The position numbers were made by a program, and so were the translations under genes. This document shows positions 42,515 through 50,302 of a stretch of DNA of 64,000 nt, piece after piece; positions within the stretch are counted from its first letter, which is position 1, and each line of letters opens with the position of its first letter. The notes under the pieces are model-generated. The model ran no database searches, had not been told where the DNA came from, and worked only from the letters and a program-made list of their open reading frames with translations. This stretch comes from Haemophilus_D parainfluenzae_AD (GTDB lineage Bacteria; Pseudomonadota; Gammaproteobacteria; Enterobacterales; Pasteurellaceae): the NCBI RefSeq assembly GCF_001679325.1, contig NZ_LZMX01000030.1; one strand, 5' to 3'.

Positions 42515-44002
42515 TTACTCTTCGCTAAACCAGCAAATATTACGCGCAGCCATAATAAAGTCAGCGGCTTGCTCTGCGGTTAATTCTTCGATATCAGCTA
42601 AATCATCTACACCTTGCTCAGCAAGTTCTTCAAGCGTAGTAATTTGTTTTTCAGCTAATTTAAAGGCAATGTGACGATTCATCCCTTCAAGATTTAATAA
42701 ACGATCTTCAATATTCGCTTTTTTCAAGGCTTCTTCTTCAGCTGCAGCAGCTGCAGTAATGGCATCTTTTGCGCGACCTTGTAATTCTTCGATAAGATCT
42801 TCATCTTCTAAACCATCAATTGCACTCAGTTCGCTCACAGGAACATAAGCCACTTCTTCTAATGAAGTAAAACCTTCATTTACTAAGATTTGAGCAAACT
42901 CTTCATCAAGACCTAATTTATCCATGAATAAATTTAATACTTTAGTATCTTCTGCTTGATGTTTCTCATTTAATTGTTCGGTAGTCATGACATTTAATGT
43001 CCAACCGGTTAATTGTGTCGCTAAACGTACGTTTTGACCGTTACGACCAATTGCTTGTGCTAAGTTGTCAGCATTAACAGCTATATCCATTGAGTGATTA
43101 TCTTCATCTACGATAATTGAAGTCACATCAGCTGGTGCCATTGCATTGATCACATATTGTGCTGGATTGTCATCCCAAAGTACGATATCCACACGTTCGC
43201 CACCTAACTCGTTGGTAATCGCTTGAACACGTGCACCACGCATACCCACACATGCACCAACTGGGTCAATACGTTTATCATTAGATTTCACCGCAATTTT
43301 CGCGCGAGAACCTGGATCACGTGCCGCACCACGGATTTCAAGCATTTCTTCACCGATTTCTGGTACTTCAATACGGAATAACTCGATTAACATTTCAGGT
43401 TTTGCACGAGTCACAAATAGTTGTGCAGTTTTGCTTTCTGGATTCACTTTATAAAGCACACCACGAACACGATCACCTGGACGGAAGTTTTCACGAGGAA
43501 GCATATCTTCACGCATAATCACGGCTTCTGCTTTATTGCCTAAATCTAAAATGATGCTTTCACGATTTACTTTTTTCACCGTACCCGTAACAATCTTACC
43601 TTCTTCAGAACGGAATTGCTCAACCACTTTTGCACGTTCTGCTTCACGGATTTTAGTGCTGATTACTTGGCGAGCAGTTTGCATTGCAATACGGTCAAAT
43701 GCGATAGACTCAATTTGGTCTTCAACATAATCACCAAGTTGAACATTCGGATCTTCAAATTGTGCCGCTTCTAATGTCATTTCTTTTGTTGGCACTTTAA
43801 CTTCATCAACCACCAACCAACGACGGAATGTATCAAATTCACCCGTTTTAGGGTTGATAGACACGCGAATATCGGTTTCATAGTCATATTTCTTCTTCGT
43901 TGAAAGTGCAATCGCACTCTCTAACGCTTCAAAAATCTTTTCACGTGGTAATAACTTCTCGTTAGATACTGCTTCAGCAGCTAACAAAATCTCTTTACTC
44001 AT
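42515..44002 (-). CDS. nusA: Transcription termination/antitermination factor NusA
   Basis: 495 residues: N-terminal RNA-polymerase domain (1-125), S1 (GKIVTGTVKKVNRESIILDLG), KH1 and KH2 (VGACVGMRGARVQAITNELGGERVDIV; QAIGRNGQNVRLATQLTGW), and two acidic C-terminal repeats (about 360-495). It modulates pausing, termination and antitermination. The genes on each side are separated by only 11-15 bp, so rimP-nusA-infB is one operon. Confidence 0.97.
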   Translation of the reverse strand: MSKEILLAAEAVSNEKLLPREKIFEALESAIALSTKKKYDYETDIRVSINPKTGEFDTFRRWLVVDEVKVPTKEMTLEAAQFEDPNVQLGDYVEDQIESIAFDRIAMQTARQVISTKIREAERAKVVEQFRSEEGKIVTGTVKKVNRESIILDLGNKAEAVIMREDMLPRENFRPGDRVRGVLYKVNPESKTAQLFVTRAKPEMLIELFRIEVPEIGEEMLEIRGAARDPGSRAKIAVKSNDKRIDPVGACVGMRGARVQAITNELGGERVDIVLWDDNPAQYVINAMAPADVTSIIVDEDNHSMDIAVNADNLAQAIGRNGQNVRLATQLTGWTLNVMTTEQLNEKHQAEDTKVLNLFMDKLGLDEEFAQILVNEGFTSLEEVAYVPVSELSAIDGLEDEDLIEELQGRAKDAITAAAAAEEEALKKANIEDRLLNLEGMNRHIAFKLAEKQITTLEELAEQGVDDLADIEELTAEQAADFIMAARNICWFSEE

Positions 44003-44017
44003 TTTCCTTTTTCTCCT

Positions 44018-44473
44018 TTAAAATTTTGCGATTACATTGGCTTTTTGAATGTTGCCAAAAATAAGAACTTGTTCCTGACCATCAACAATAAGTGTCAACA
44101 TGTCATTTTCAATTTTTTCCAATTTACCTTGCCATTTACGACGATCTAAAACAGGAATACGTAAATGCACAGCGATATCCTCGCCCACATAACGTTGGAA
44201 TTGTTCAAGCGTAAATAGTGGACGATCAAGACCTGGTGATGACACTTCGAGGTTATATTTATCCGCAATTGGATCTTCCACGTCTAAAATCGCGCTCACT
44301 TGACGACTTACATCAGCACAATCATCAACGCCTACGCCACCGTCTTTATCAATGAATAAACGTACGGTCATAAAACGACCTGCACGTTGGCATTCAATCC
44401 CCCAAAGTTCGCAGCCTAAGTCTTCTACTGCACCTTGAAGCATCTCTTGCAATCTTTGTTCTAATGTTGCCAA
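44018..44473 (-). CDS. rimP: Ribosome maturation factor RimP
   Basis: 151 residues. Two-domain RimP fold: GAVEDLGCELWGIECQRAGRFMTVRLFIDKDGGVGVDDCADVSRQVSAILD, then YNLEVSSPGLDRPLF. It is needed for 30S assembly. It is the first protein gene after metY, separated from the tRNA by two hairpins. Confidence 0.96.
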   Translation of the reverse strand: MATLEQRLQEMLQGAVEDLGCELWGIECQRAGRFMTVRLFIDKDGGVGVDDCADVSRQVSAILDVEDPIADKYNLEVSSPGLDRPLFTLEQFQRYVGEDIAVHLRIPVLDRRKWQGKLEKIENDMLTLIVDGQEQVLIFGNIQKANVIAKF

Positions 44474-44503
44474 TTTTTGCTCCTAATCTTAAAATTCAGA
44501 CAT

Positions 44504-44538
44504 AAAAAAAGGGTTAGGTTCCTCAATGAACCTAAGCC
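44504..44538 (-). terminator. Second hairpin terminator, in the rimP leader
   Basis: TTAGGTTC (44514-44521) pairs with 44528-44535, extended by GGG/CCC across a bulge; on the minus strand TTTTTTT follows. It is placed 31 bp before the rimP ATG and follows the metY terminator, so metY and rimP-nusA-infB are separated by tandem terminators. Confidence 0.8.
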
Positions 44539-44556
44539 CAGTTTCTAAATTTCTCG

Positions 44557-44588
44557 TACAAAAAAACCCCAAACTTGGGGTTCTTTTT
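44557..44588 (-). terminator. Terminator after metY
   Basis: An 8-bp stem AACCCCAA (44565-44572) pairs with 44575-44582, and the minus strand continues TTTTTTGT; it lies 20 bp after the tRNA 3' end. The two-base loop implies that one or two inner pairs open. Confidence 0.82.
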
Positions 44589-44602
44589 ACTGAACTTGTT
44601 AT

Positions 44603-44679
44603 TGGTTGCGGGGGCCGGATTTGAACCGACGGCCTTCGGGTTATGAGCCCGACGAGCTACCAAGCTGCTCCACCCCGCG
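44603..44679 (-). tRNA. metY: Initiator tRNA-fMet (anticodon CAT)
   Basis: 77 nt with encoded CCA. It starts CGCGGGGTGGAGCAGC and ends CCCCGCAACCA, so the first pair is the C1-A72 mismatch that marks initiator tRNA; the anticodon stem has the three G-C pairs (GGG CTCATAA CCC). Anticodon CAT is at 44643-44645. Its place before rimP-nusA-infB matches E. coli metY. Confidence 0.97.
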
Positions 44680-44696
44680 TCCGAAATATGGGGTGT

Positions 44697-44724
44697 ATTA
44701 TAGTGTTCTAAATCAAAAGATCAA
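44697..44724 (-). promoter_or_regulatory. metY promoter
   Basis: TTGATC (44724-44719), a 16-bp spacer and TATAAT (44702-44697) lie 17 bp before the tRNA 5' end on the minus strand. Confidence 0.7.
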
Positions 44725-44793
44725 GCGGTTTCTGCTAATTTTCTTGAAAACCTAAGATTTTTGACCGCACTTTGCTTTATCTTAAAGTGAGAG

Positions 44794-44922
44794 TTAGAAT
44801 CCAAAGCCAGTTCCAAGACCTACACCAACGCCCACACCATTACTGCCGCCACCAGCGCCAACACCCACAGAACAAGCGCTTACCAAAGCACTTAATACAG
44901 CCACTAAAAATAATTTTTTCAT
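44794..44922 (-). CDS. 42-residue glycine-rich lipoprotein
   Basis: A 43-codon frame from ATG 44922, preceded by AAAGGAAAATCT (good Shine-Dalgarno). The product has signal MKKLFLVAVLSALVSAC with lipobox VSAC (Cys17), so the mature peptide is only 26 residues: alternating Gly/Val (SVGVGAGGGSNGVGVGVG, then LGTGFGF). The ATG overlaps the stop of the kinase-like gene (ATGA), so it is translationally coupled to it. No function recognised; Gly-rich tails of this kind could embed in or line the outer membrane, but that is inference. It lies between the kinase-like gene and the metY promoter. Confidence 0.75.
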   Translation of the reverse strand: MKKLFLVAVLSALVSACSVGVGAGGGSNGVGVGVGLGTGFGF

Positions 44923-45641
44923 AGATTTTCCTTTGTTAAATGTTCAAATAACCGATAAACGGCCAATAAATCCGTTCGAGCAATTGGTTTAAACGGAAGT
45001 AAAAGATAATAAAGCCAGCGAAATCTTCTCATATATGACAACATATCAGCCCAATAAATCGTTGGACAGTGAGATTTATAATAATCAAATAATTCATTAA
45101 GCTTTTCATCATCTAAGCCTTTCACACGACACAAACTGTATAAAAATGCTAGCATATCACGTGTAATCAACCAATGTTCATTATGGCTTTTTGAATGGGA
45201 TTCAAAGTCCATAAAACTAATCTGACCATCTCTCCATGCAATATCTCGTATGGCTGGACGACCATGAATAATGCCTTGTTGATGAAGATTAATCAATATC
45301 TCCATCGCTAAATGCAAAATATGTGATTTTTCTGTCCAAGACAACGTTTCATCATTAAGCCAGATGTTCAATGTTGGCCCTGCATCTTCCAATACTAAAT
45401 AATCATCACCGAAATCACATAATTTAGGTATTGGTGCACCAATATTATTCAGGTGCTGAAGAATCTCACATTCTTCTTTAAAATGTTGCTTTGGATGCGG
45501 TTTTAATAATAACCATATCCCTTTTAATTGCTCGGGTTGTTTTAACCAATAATGTTTCCCTAAATATTCAAATTGGAAAACACGTTCCCCACGGTGTTTT
45601 TCAAGAAGCTTCTGCACATGCTCTTTAAATGACGAAGTCAT
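44919..45641 (-). CDS. Kinase-like protein (InaA/RIO-like fold)
   Basis: 240 residues. Weak protein-kinase pattern: Lys in YLGKHYWLKQP and Glu in HFKEECEILQHLNN, hinge YLVLEDAGPTL, catalytic loop HGRPAIRDIAW (His-Gly ... Asp) and metal site SFMDFE. This arrangement fits the lipopolysaccharide-kinase/InaA and Bud32/RIO group; substrate is unknown and may be a small molecule or a sugar. The next gene is the Gly-rich lipoprotein with an overlapping start. It is divergent from the YceB-like gene. Confidence 0.7.
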   Translation of the reverse strand: MTSSFKEHVQKLLEKHRGERVFQFEYLGKHYWLKQPEQLKGIWLLLKPHPKQHFKEECEILQHLNNIGAPIPKLCDFGDDYLVLEDAGPTLNIWLNDETLSWTEKSHILHLAMEILINLHQQGIIHGRPAIRDIAWRDGQISFMDFESHSKSHNEHWLITRDMLAFLYSLCRVKGLDDEKLNELFDYYKSHCPTIYWADMLSYMRRFRWLYYLLLPFKPIARTDLLAVYRLFEHLTKENL

Positions 45642-45729
45642 AATCTCTACTTAAATTTTTATTGTATAGTGAAAAGATAAGCGATACATTCTACAAAATT
45701 TTTATTCTTTTTCAATCAAGGAGAAAAAT

Positions 45730-46290
45730 ATGCATTTTTTGAAAAAAGTACTCGCCGTACTGATATTAGGTTTCTGCACGCTATCCGTGCAAGCCTCTCC
45801 ATTCAGTATTGGCGAGCAACAAATTAACCAGTATTTAAGCGAAAAAGGCACGATTAGTGACAAGCTCGGTATCCCTGGATTATTTTCTGTCGATTACGCA
45901 TTGAAAGATTTGGTGACTCAAATCGGGCAAACTGAAAGTAATCGTGTTGAAATGAGCGGTTTGGTTGATACGCTTATTCGTTTATCTGGTAAAACCTACC
46001 CAGCTAAATTGCATTTAACCTTTGATGCCGTTCCAGAGTATAACGCACAAGAAGGTGCACTCTATTTAAAAAATCTGCGAATTTTACGCTGGTCTGGCGA
46101 ACCTAATAGTGCCATGGAGCAACTCCAAGATGTTATGCCGCTATTAAGCGATGGTGTAGCAGCCTTATTAAGTCAGATGCCGGTTTACACCTTAGATGAA
46201 AGTGATATGAAACAAATGCTCATTAAGAAATTTGCCAAAGAAATTAAAGTTGAAAAAGGTCGATTGGAATTAATTGGTGGAATGTTTTAA
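45730..46290 (+). CDS. YceB-like secreted protein (DUF1439)
   Basis: 186 residues with signal peptide MHFLKKVLAVLILGFCTLSVQA (cleaved after about residue 22); it ends in QA-S and lacks a lipobox Cys, unlike enterobacterial YceB lipoproteins. The mature part (FSIGEQQINQYLSEKG ... ISDKLGIPGLFSVDYALKDLVTQIG ... PAKLHLTFDAVPEYNAQEGALYLKNLRIL) matches DUF1439, a TULIP-like lipid-binding fold. Function is not established. A bidirectional terminator follows. Confidence 0.8.
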   Translation: MHFLKKVLAVLILGFCTLSVQASPFSIGEQQINQYLSEKGTISDKLGIPGLFSVDYALKDLVTQIGQTESNRVEMSGLVDTLIRLSGKTYPAKLHLTFDAVPEYNAQEGALYLKNLRILRWSGEPNSAMEQLQDVMPLLSDGVAALLSQMPVYTLDESDMKQMLIKKFAKEIKVEKGRLELIGGMF

Positions 46291-46291
46291 C

Positions 46292-46320
46292 AAAAAGGGC
46301 GTATTAAACGCCCTTTTTTA
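46292..46320. terminator. Bidirectional terminator between the YceB-like gene and qseC
   Basis: An 11-bp perfect stem AAAAAGGGCGT (46292-46302 with 46308-46318) around a 5-nt loop, with A-run and T-run. Confidence 0.88.
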
Positions 46321-47673
46321 TAACTCAATGATAGCTCGCAAACCTTGAGTGTGTCCGTTATCTTCAATATTTTCCAGGCGGAAACGGTAATGGTGCAATT
46401 CTGCGATTCTTGCCACAATAGACAATCCAAGCCCACTTCCCTTTTCATTTTGTCCTGCCGGACGATAAAAACGCTGCCCTAATTTTGCTAATTCTTCTGG
46501 GTCAACACCACCGCCATTATCTTCGATAAGAATCTTACGCGGCTGCAAAATCAAACGTACCTGAGTACCTTGCGGACAGTATTTAATGGCATTATCCAAT
46601 AAATTTCGTAGCATTTGTGCAAGTAATAATGGCTGTCCTTGCTTAACGGCGGGTTCTCCTTGATGATCAAACTGCAATTCGATTTGGCGTTGCTGCGCAC
46701 TGAAATATAACTCACCGATAAGTGAAGTTATCATTTCTGACCAACGAATCGGTTCCTGACGATTTAATTCTTTAAGATTATCTAATCGGGAAAGCGTAAG
46801 AAGCTGTTCGATTAATTGAGTTGCTCGGTCGATACCTTGGGTTAAATGCGCTAAAGCCGTTTCACGTGTTTGTGCATCATCGCCAGCCAACTGTGCGACT
46901 TCTGTTTGAATACGTAATGCCGCTAATGGACTGCGTAATTCATGTGCGGCATCGGAAACAAAACGTCTCTCCCGTTCCAACTGCTCACCAGTACGCGTAA
47001 AAAATTGATTTAAATTTTGAACTAACGGTAGAATCTCTGTCGGCACATCATCATCTTCTAATAACGATACATCACCTGGTCGGCGAGCTTGTACGTTTCG
47101 ACTCAATCGATTAATCGGTTTTAATGCACGATAAATCACAATAAACGCGACCAATAATAGTATTGGTAATCCAGCAAACCAAATCCCTGTTTGGCTGAAG
47201 ACCATTTTATTGACTAACTCTTCACGATATTCTAACTCTTGACCTACGGCGATCACCAATTCACCATTACCAACAGGTTGCCAATAAATCAACCATTCAT
47301 CGTCATCATCTAAAATATGCGCTTTACTAAAACCAGTTTTATTTTGAAAAATAAATTTATCGCCATTATCACCATCGGTTAATAATCTTTCACCTTTGTT
47401 AGAAAATATGGCAAAGGCTAACGCATCATTATCGTAATGACGTTTCTGTGATTTAAATCCACCACGTGGAAAGTTCGCATTTTCGCCCAATAATACATTT
47501 TTCAAATCAGAAGCTGCCAAACGCTCGGCAAAAAGTACTTGTTGTGCATTAAACACATCTTTGACTTCTTTTTTAACAACCGTCCAAGCAACAGCCGTGG
47601 CAACGCACCACACACAAAGTGCGGTCAAACTTAAACCGATTAAGAGACGGAAACTCAGTCGTTTATTTTTCAT
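46318..47673 (-). CDS. qseC: QseC/FirS-type sensor histidine kinase
   Basis: 451 residues. Two membrane segments (about 10-30 and 165-185) flank a periplasmic sensor domain of about 130 residues containing an acidic DDDDEW motif (near residue 123). HAMP follows, then His-box SDAAHELRSPLAAL, N-box LLDNAIKYCPQ and G-box GSGLGLSIVARI. The homologous pair in nontypeable H. influenzae is called FirRS because it responds to ferrous iron; acidic residues in the sensor would fit metal binding. It overlaps qseB by 11 bp. Confidence 0.92.
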   Translation of the reverse strand: MKNKRLSFRLLIGLSLTALCVWCVATAVAWTVVKKEVKDVFNAQQVLFAERLAASDLKNVLLGENANFPRGGFKSQKRHYDNDALAFAIFSNKGERLLTDGDNGDKFIFQNKTGFSKAHILDDDDEWLIYWQPVGNGELVIAVGQELEYREELVNKMVFSQTGIWFAGLPILLLVAFIVIYRALKPINRLSRNVQARRPGDVSLLEDDDVPTEILPLVQNLNQFFTRTGEQLERERRFVSDAAHELRSPLAALRIQTEVAQLAGDDAQTRETALAHLTQGIDRATQLIEQLLTLSRLDNLKELNRQEPIRWSEMITSLIGELYFSAQQRQIELQFDHQGEPAVKQGQPLLLAQMLRNLLDNAIKYCPQGTQVRLILQPRKILIEDNGGGVDPEELAKLGQRFYRPAGQNEKGSGLGLSIVARIAELHHYRFRLENIEDNGHTQGLRAIIEL

Positions 47674-48331
47674 TAACTTGTCCTAAAGCATAGCCTACAC
47701 CATGTACAGTACGAATAAATTGTTTACCCAGCTTTTGACGTAAATTATAAATATGTACGTCCAATGCACCGCTACTTAATTCTTCATCCCAATTTGACAG
47801 TTTTTCTTCAATAGTCGCACGTGAAAGCACTCGTTCTTTATTCAGCATAAAAAGCTCGAGTAATTTATATTCACGTCCAGTTAATGTAATTTCATCCTCA
47901 TTCAACCAAGCCTTACGCTGTGCAGGATCGAGTTTGACATTGCCATGCTCAATCTGTGGTTTAACTTGCCCATAACGACGACGAATTAATGCTTGCAATC
48001 GCACCACCACTTCAGCCAAGGCAAAGGGTTTGCAAAGATAATCATCCGCACCTTGTTGAATGCCTTTAATGCGTTCATCCAATGTATCACGTGCAGTTAA
48101 GATCAACACTGGCACATCTTGATTATTTGAACGCCATTGTTTTAATACCTCCAAACCATCTAGTTTAGGCAGGGTTAAATCCAATACCACTGCATCATAA
48201 GGCGCGCCGATTAAGGCGTTTAATCCACTTTGCCCATCAGTAAACCAATCTACAATAAAGCCTGATTTCGTTAAACCAATTTGCAGACCATTGCCGATGA
48301 GAGGATCGTCTTCTACTAATAAAACTCGCAT
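47663..48331 (-). CDS. qseB: QseB/FirR-type response regulator
   Basis: 222 residues from ATG 48331 (MRVLLVEDD); the frame to 48385 adds 18 implausible residues. Receiver domain with phospho-Asp in VVLDLTLPKLDGLEVL (about residue 51) and OmpR-type DNA-binding domain (about 125-220; LTGREYKLLELFMLNKERVLSRATI, DVHIYNLRQKLG). It is activated by the neighbouring kinase. Boxes resembling the PmrA/QseB operator lie upstream of ygiW, the first gene of this operon. Confidence 0.93.
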   Translation of the reverse strand: MRVLLVEDDPLIGNGLQIGLTKSGFIVDWFTDGQSGLNALIGAPYDAVVLDLTLPKLDGLEVLKQWRSNNQDVPVLILTARDTLDERIKGIQQGADDYLCKPFALAEVVVRLQALIRRRYGQVKPQIEHGNVKLDPAQRKAWLNEDEITLTGREYKLLELFMLNKERVLSRATIEEKLSNWDEELSSGALDVHIYNLRQKLGKQFIRTVHGVGYALGQVNEK

Positions 48332-48400
48332 AATATTGACCGCACTTTTCTTAAAACGAAAAAATGGCGGGCTTTTGCCCACCACTTCAAATTATATGAA

Positions 48401-48772
48401 TTATTGCGCTTTTTCAACGCTAATGACTTCAAGCTCTGCTTTTTCAAAAGCGTCATTATCTAATTTACCGTAAACGCGGATTTTATCCTGAGGTCCCACA
48501 TTTAAACCATTCCAAACACGGTTTTTAATTTCCAATTTGATTTGGTCTGTACCATCGGTAAAAAGATATTCATCACCATCAATTTGTTGAGTGATGTTAC
48601 CTACTAAGGTAATCATAGAATTATCTTTCGCAGATAATGCTTGTTTAACAGTAAGTTGTTGACCTTGATCACCACCTTGGAAGCCACCTTGTGCAGTGTT
48701 GCCATTAAAACCAGCAAATGCCACTGAAGTAGATAAAGCTAAAAGAGTCGCTAAAGCAAATTTTTTCATCAT
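48401..48772 (-). CDS. ygiW: YgiW-type periplasmic OB-fold (BOF) protein
   Basis: 123 residues with a signal peptide (cleavage after VAFA, about residue 20). The OB-fold begins LTVKQALSAKDNSMITLVGNITQQIDGDEYLFTDGTDQIKLEI (the BOF signature). Either the ATG at 48772 or the next codon (48769) may start translation; AGGAGAAC fits the second better. The E. coli and Salmonella relatives (YgiW/VisP) bind peptidoglycan sugar and influence stress tolerance. It heads the ygiW-qseB-qseC operon. Confidence 0.88.
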   Translation of the reverse strand: MMKKFALATLLALSTSVAFAGFNGNTAQGGFQGGDQGQQLTVKQALSAKDNSMITLVGNITQQIDGDEYLFTDGTDQIKLEIKNRVWNGLNVGPQDKIRVYGKLDNDAFEKAELEVISVEKAQ

Positions 48773-48787
48773 GTTCTCCTAAATAGA

Positions 48788-48895
48788 ATTAAGCATAAAT
48801 TAATCATGTTTCAAAGCGAAGGATTATCCTCATTGCCGCCTTATTGATGCTTATTAAACACAACAAATCTTAATGAAATCTTAAGCAACCTTAAG
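48788..48895 (-). promoter_or_regulatory. PmrA/QseB-like operator boxes before ygiW
   Basis: At 48869-48895 the sequence reads CTTAAT-GAAAT-CTTAAG-CAAC-CTTAAG: three half-sites spaced 11 and 10 bp, the one-turn direct repeat used by OmpR-class regulators and close to the PmrA/BasR box. A second pair, ATTAAT-N5-CTTAAT, reads on the minus strand at 48804-48788, 16 bp before the ATG. GATAAT at 48828-48823 could be the -10. Autoregulation by QseB/FirR is inferred. Confidence 0.55.
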
Positions 48896-48915
48896 ATTTT
48901 TAAATTTTTTTAAAA

Positions 48916-49602
48916 TCACCAACAAAATCGCTCATTCACCAAGTTATCTTGGCGTTCTTTCTCCCATTTCGCTTTATTTTCAGGATTAGCAAAATAGCGG
49001 TCTTGCTCAACTAAACGCGCATCAAGTTTTGCCTCTGCTTCTTTTAATGCCTGTTTTCTATCTGGATGTTTGCTTGGTAATTGAGGTAAAAATACAGTCT
49101 GATATGGGTGATTTTTCGCCCAGTCAATCGCATCTTGCGCCGCCTTGTGTTGTTTATTCAAATCACAGAACGCATAGGGATTAACATGTTGCCCGACTAA
49201 TTGCCCAAATGCCGTGTTATTCGATACGGTTAATTTATCTAAATCCAACACATATAACGCGGTGATTAAACGGTTTTGCCCACGATAAAACCATTTTACC
49301 GCTTCATCACGCAAGCCAAAATCATAAGCACGAGCAGAAAGTGCAAACATTGTCATAGGGGAAACAAAATCCACTTTTTTCTCAATAATATTGACCGCAC
49401 TTTCAAAATCTTTTTGTGTATTTTTCAGTAATAACGCATCAATATCTTTGTTCACATTAATCTGTTCAAGTCGCCCATCTCTGGCATCGTAATAAGGCTT
49501 TACATACATATCAATATGCTTAACCGGCTCTTTTGAAATGGTGCTACAAGCCGTTAATAAAAGTGCGGTTGAAATCCATGTTAATTTTAGAAAGGTTTGC
49601 AT
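48916..49602 (-). CDS. Uncharacterised lipoprotein
   Basis: 228 residues. Lipobox LTAC (Cys19) in MQTFLKLTWISTALLLTACS. The mature part is helical and polar, with SPMTMFALSARAYDFGLRDEAVKWFYRGQNRL, a TPR-like stretch (about 80-112), and three more Cys residues (CDLN near 146 and the final FCW). I do not recognise a family. It is divergent from the ferredoxin gene and contains two uptake signals. Confidence 0.7.
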   Translation of the reverse strand: MQTFLKLTWISTALLLTACSTISKEPVKHIDMYVKPYYDARDGRLEQINVNKDIDALLLKNTQKDFESAVNIIEKKVDFVSPMTMFALSARAYDFGLRDEAVKWFYRGQNRLITALYVLDLDKLTVSNNTAFGQLVGQHVNPYAFCDLNKQHKAAQDAIDWAKNHPYQTVFLPQLPSKHPDRKQALKEAEAKLDARLVEQDRYFANPENKAKWEKERQDNLVNERFCW

Positions 49603-49708
49603 GGTCTTCCCTTATGATGAATATTAGCTCTCTATCTTACAACAAAAGAGCCGTGAGTTTTACTTCTCTTTCTTCTATAATGAGCAAAATTTTGTTTTAT
49701 TTTGTTTC

Positions 49709-49957
49709 ATGAAAATTCATCTTATTCAGCGCCAAATCACCTTAGATTTTGATAACCAAACTTCCCTGCTTAATTTTTTAGAACAACATCAAATTCACCA
49801 TGAATATCAATGTCGTTCGGGCTATTGTGGTTCTTGCCGCGTGAAGATCAAAAAAGGCAAGGTGTCTTACGCCGAAGCGCCCCTTGCCTTTATTCAACCC
49901 GATGAGATTCTACTGTGTTGTTGTCGGGTGGAAAGTGATATTGAATTGGAACTGTAA
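49709..49957 (+). CDS. yfaE: YfaE-like [2Fe-2S] ferredoxin
   Basis: 82 residues, plant-type [2Fe-2S] fold. The cluster Cys pattern is CRSGYCGSC plus a distal Cys in EILLCCCRV. It matches YfaE, which maintains the diferric-tyrosyl radical of class Ia ribonucleotide reductase. In E. coli it follows nrdB; here it stands alone, so the assignment rests on size and motif. Confidence 0.82.
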   Translation: MKIHLIQRQITLDFDNQTSLLNFLEQHQIHHEYQCRSGYCGSCRVKIKKGKVSYAEAPLAFIQPDEILLCCCRVESDIELEL

Positions 49958-49997
49958 TTCATTAAAACTTAACGAACTCTGCCCGTATGCAATTTTA

Positions 49998-50195
49998 CTA
50001 TTTTTTAGGTGCCAGTAAATAACTAAAAAATATAATTACAAAAAATATAAATACTGAAGGTTTAAAAGTGTCTTCAAAGATAAACCTGTAGTTTATATTG
50101 GGTGCCTCTAAAACAATTCCACCAACTATAATCGCTATAGATATACCCAAATAAATAGCTAAAAAAGCAATAAGTAAGGAGAAAATACTCTTCAT
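49998..50195 (-). CDS. Small two-helix membrane protein, unknown
   Basis: 65 residues with two membrane helices (about 4-27 and 46-62) joined by a polar loop (EAPNINYRFIFEDTFKPS) and a C-terminal PKK. CAGGAAAAAG before the ATG supports translation. I recognise no family. It lies between the ferredoxin gene, convergent, and the dapB terminator. Confidence 0.6.
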   Translation of the reverse strand: MKSIFSLLIAFLAIYLGISIAIIVGGIVLEAPNINYRFIFEDTFKPSVFIFFVIIFFSYLLAPKK

Positions 50196-50229
50196 CTTTT
50201 TCCTGTCTAAATCAAAGATTCATCATGCA

Positions 50230-50272
50230 AAAACATAACGATCCACACATAACATGTACGGATCGTTATTTA
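50230..50272 (-). terminator. Terminator after dapB
   Basis: A 10-bp perfect stem ATAACGATCC (50235-50244 with 50260-50269) and 15-nt loop, followed on the minus strand by GTTTTTGC. Confidence 0.75.
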
Positions 50273-50302
50273 ATAAGTGAATTAAAAAATCCTATCTACT
50301 CT

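Noticed and set aside
42069..42583. Long plus-strand open frames opposite infB
   Set aside because: They are antisense shadows of the low-complexity Ala/Lys/Glu linker of IF-2; the products are improbable Phe/Leu/Ser strings.
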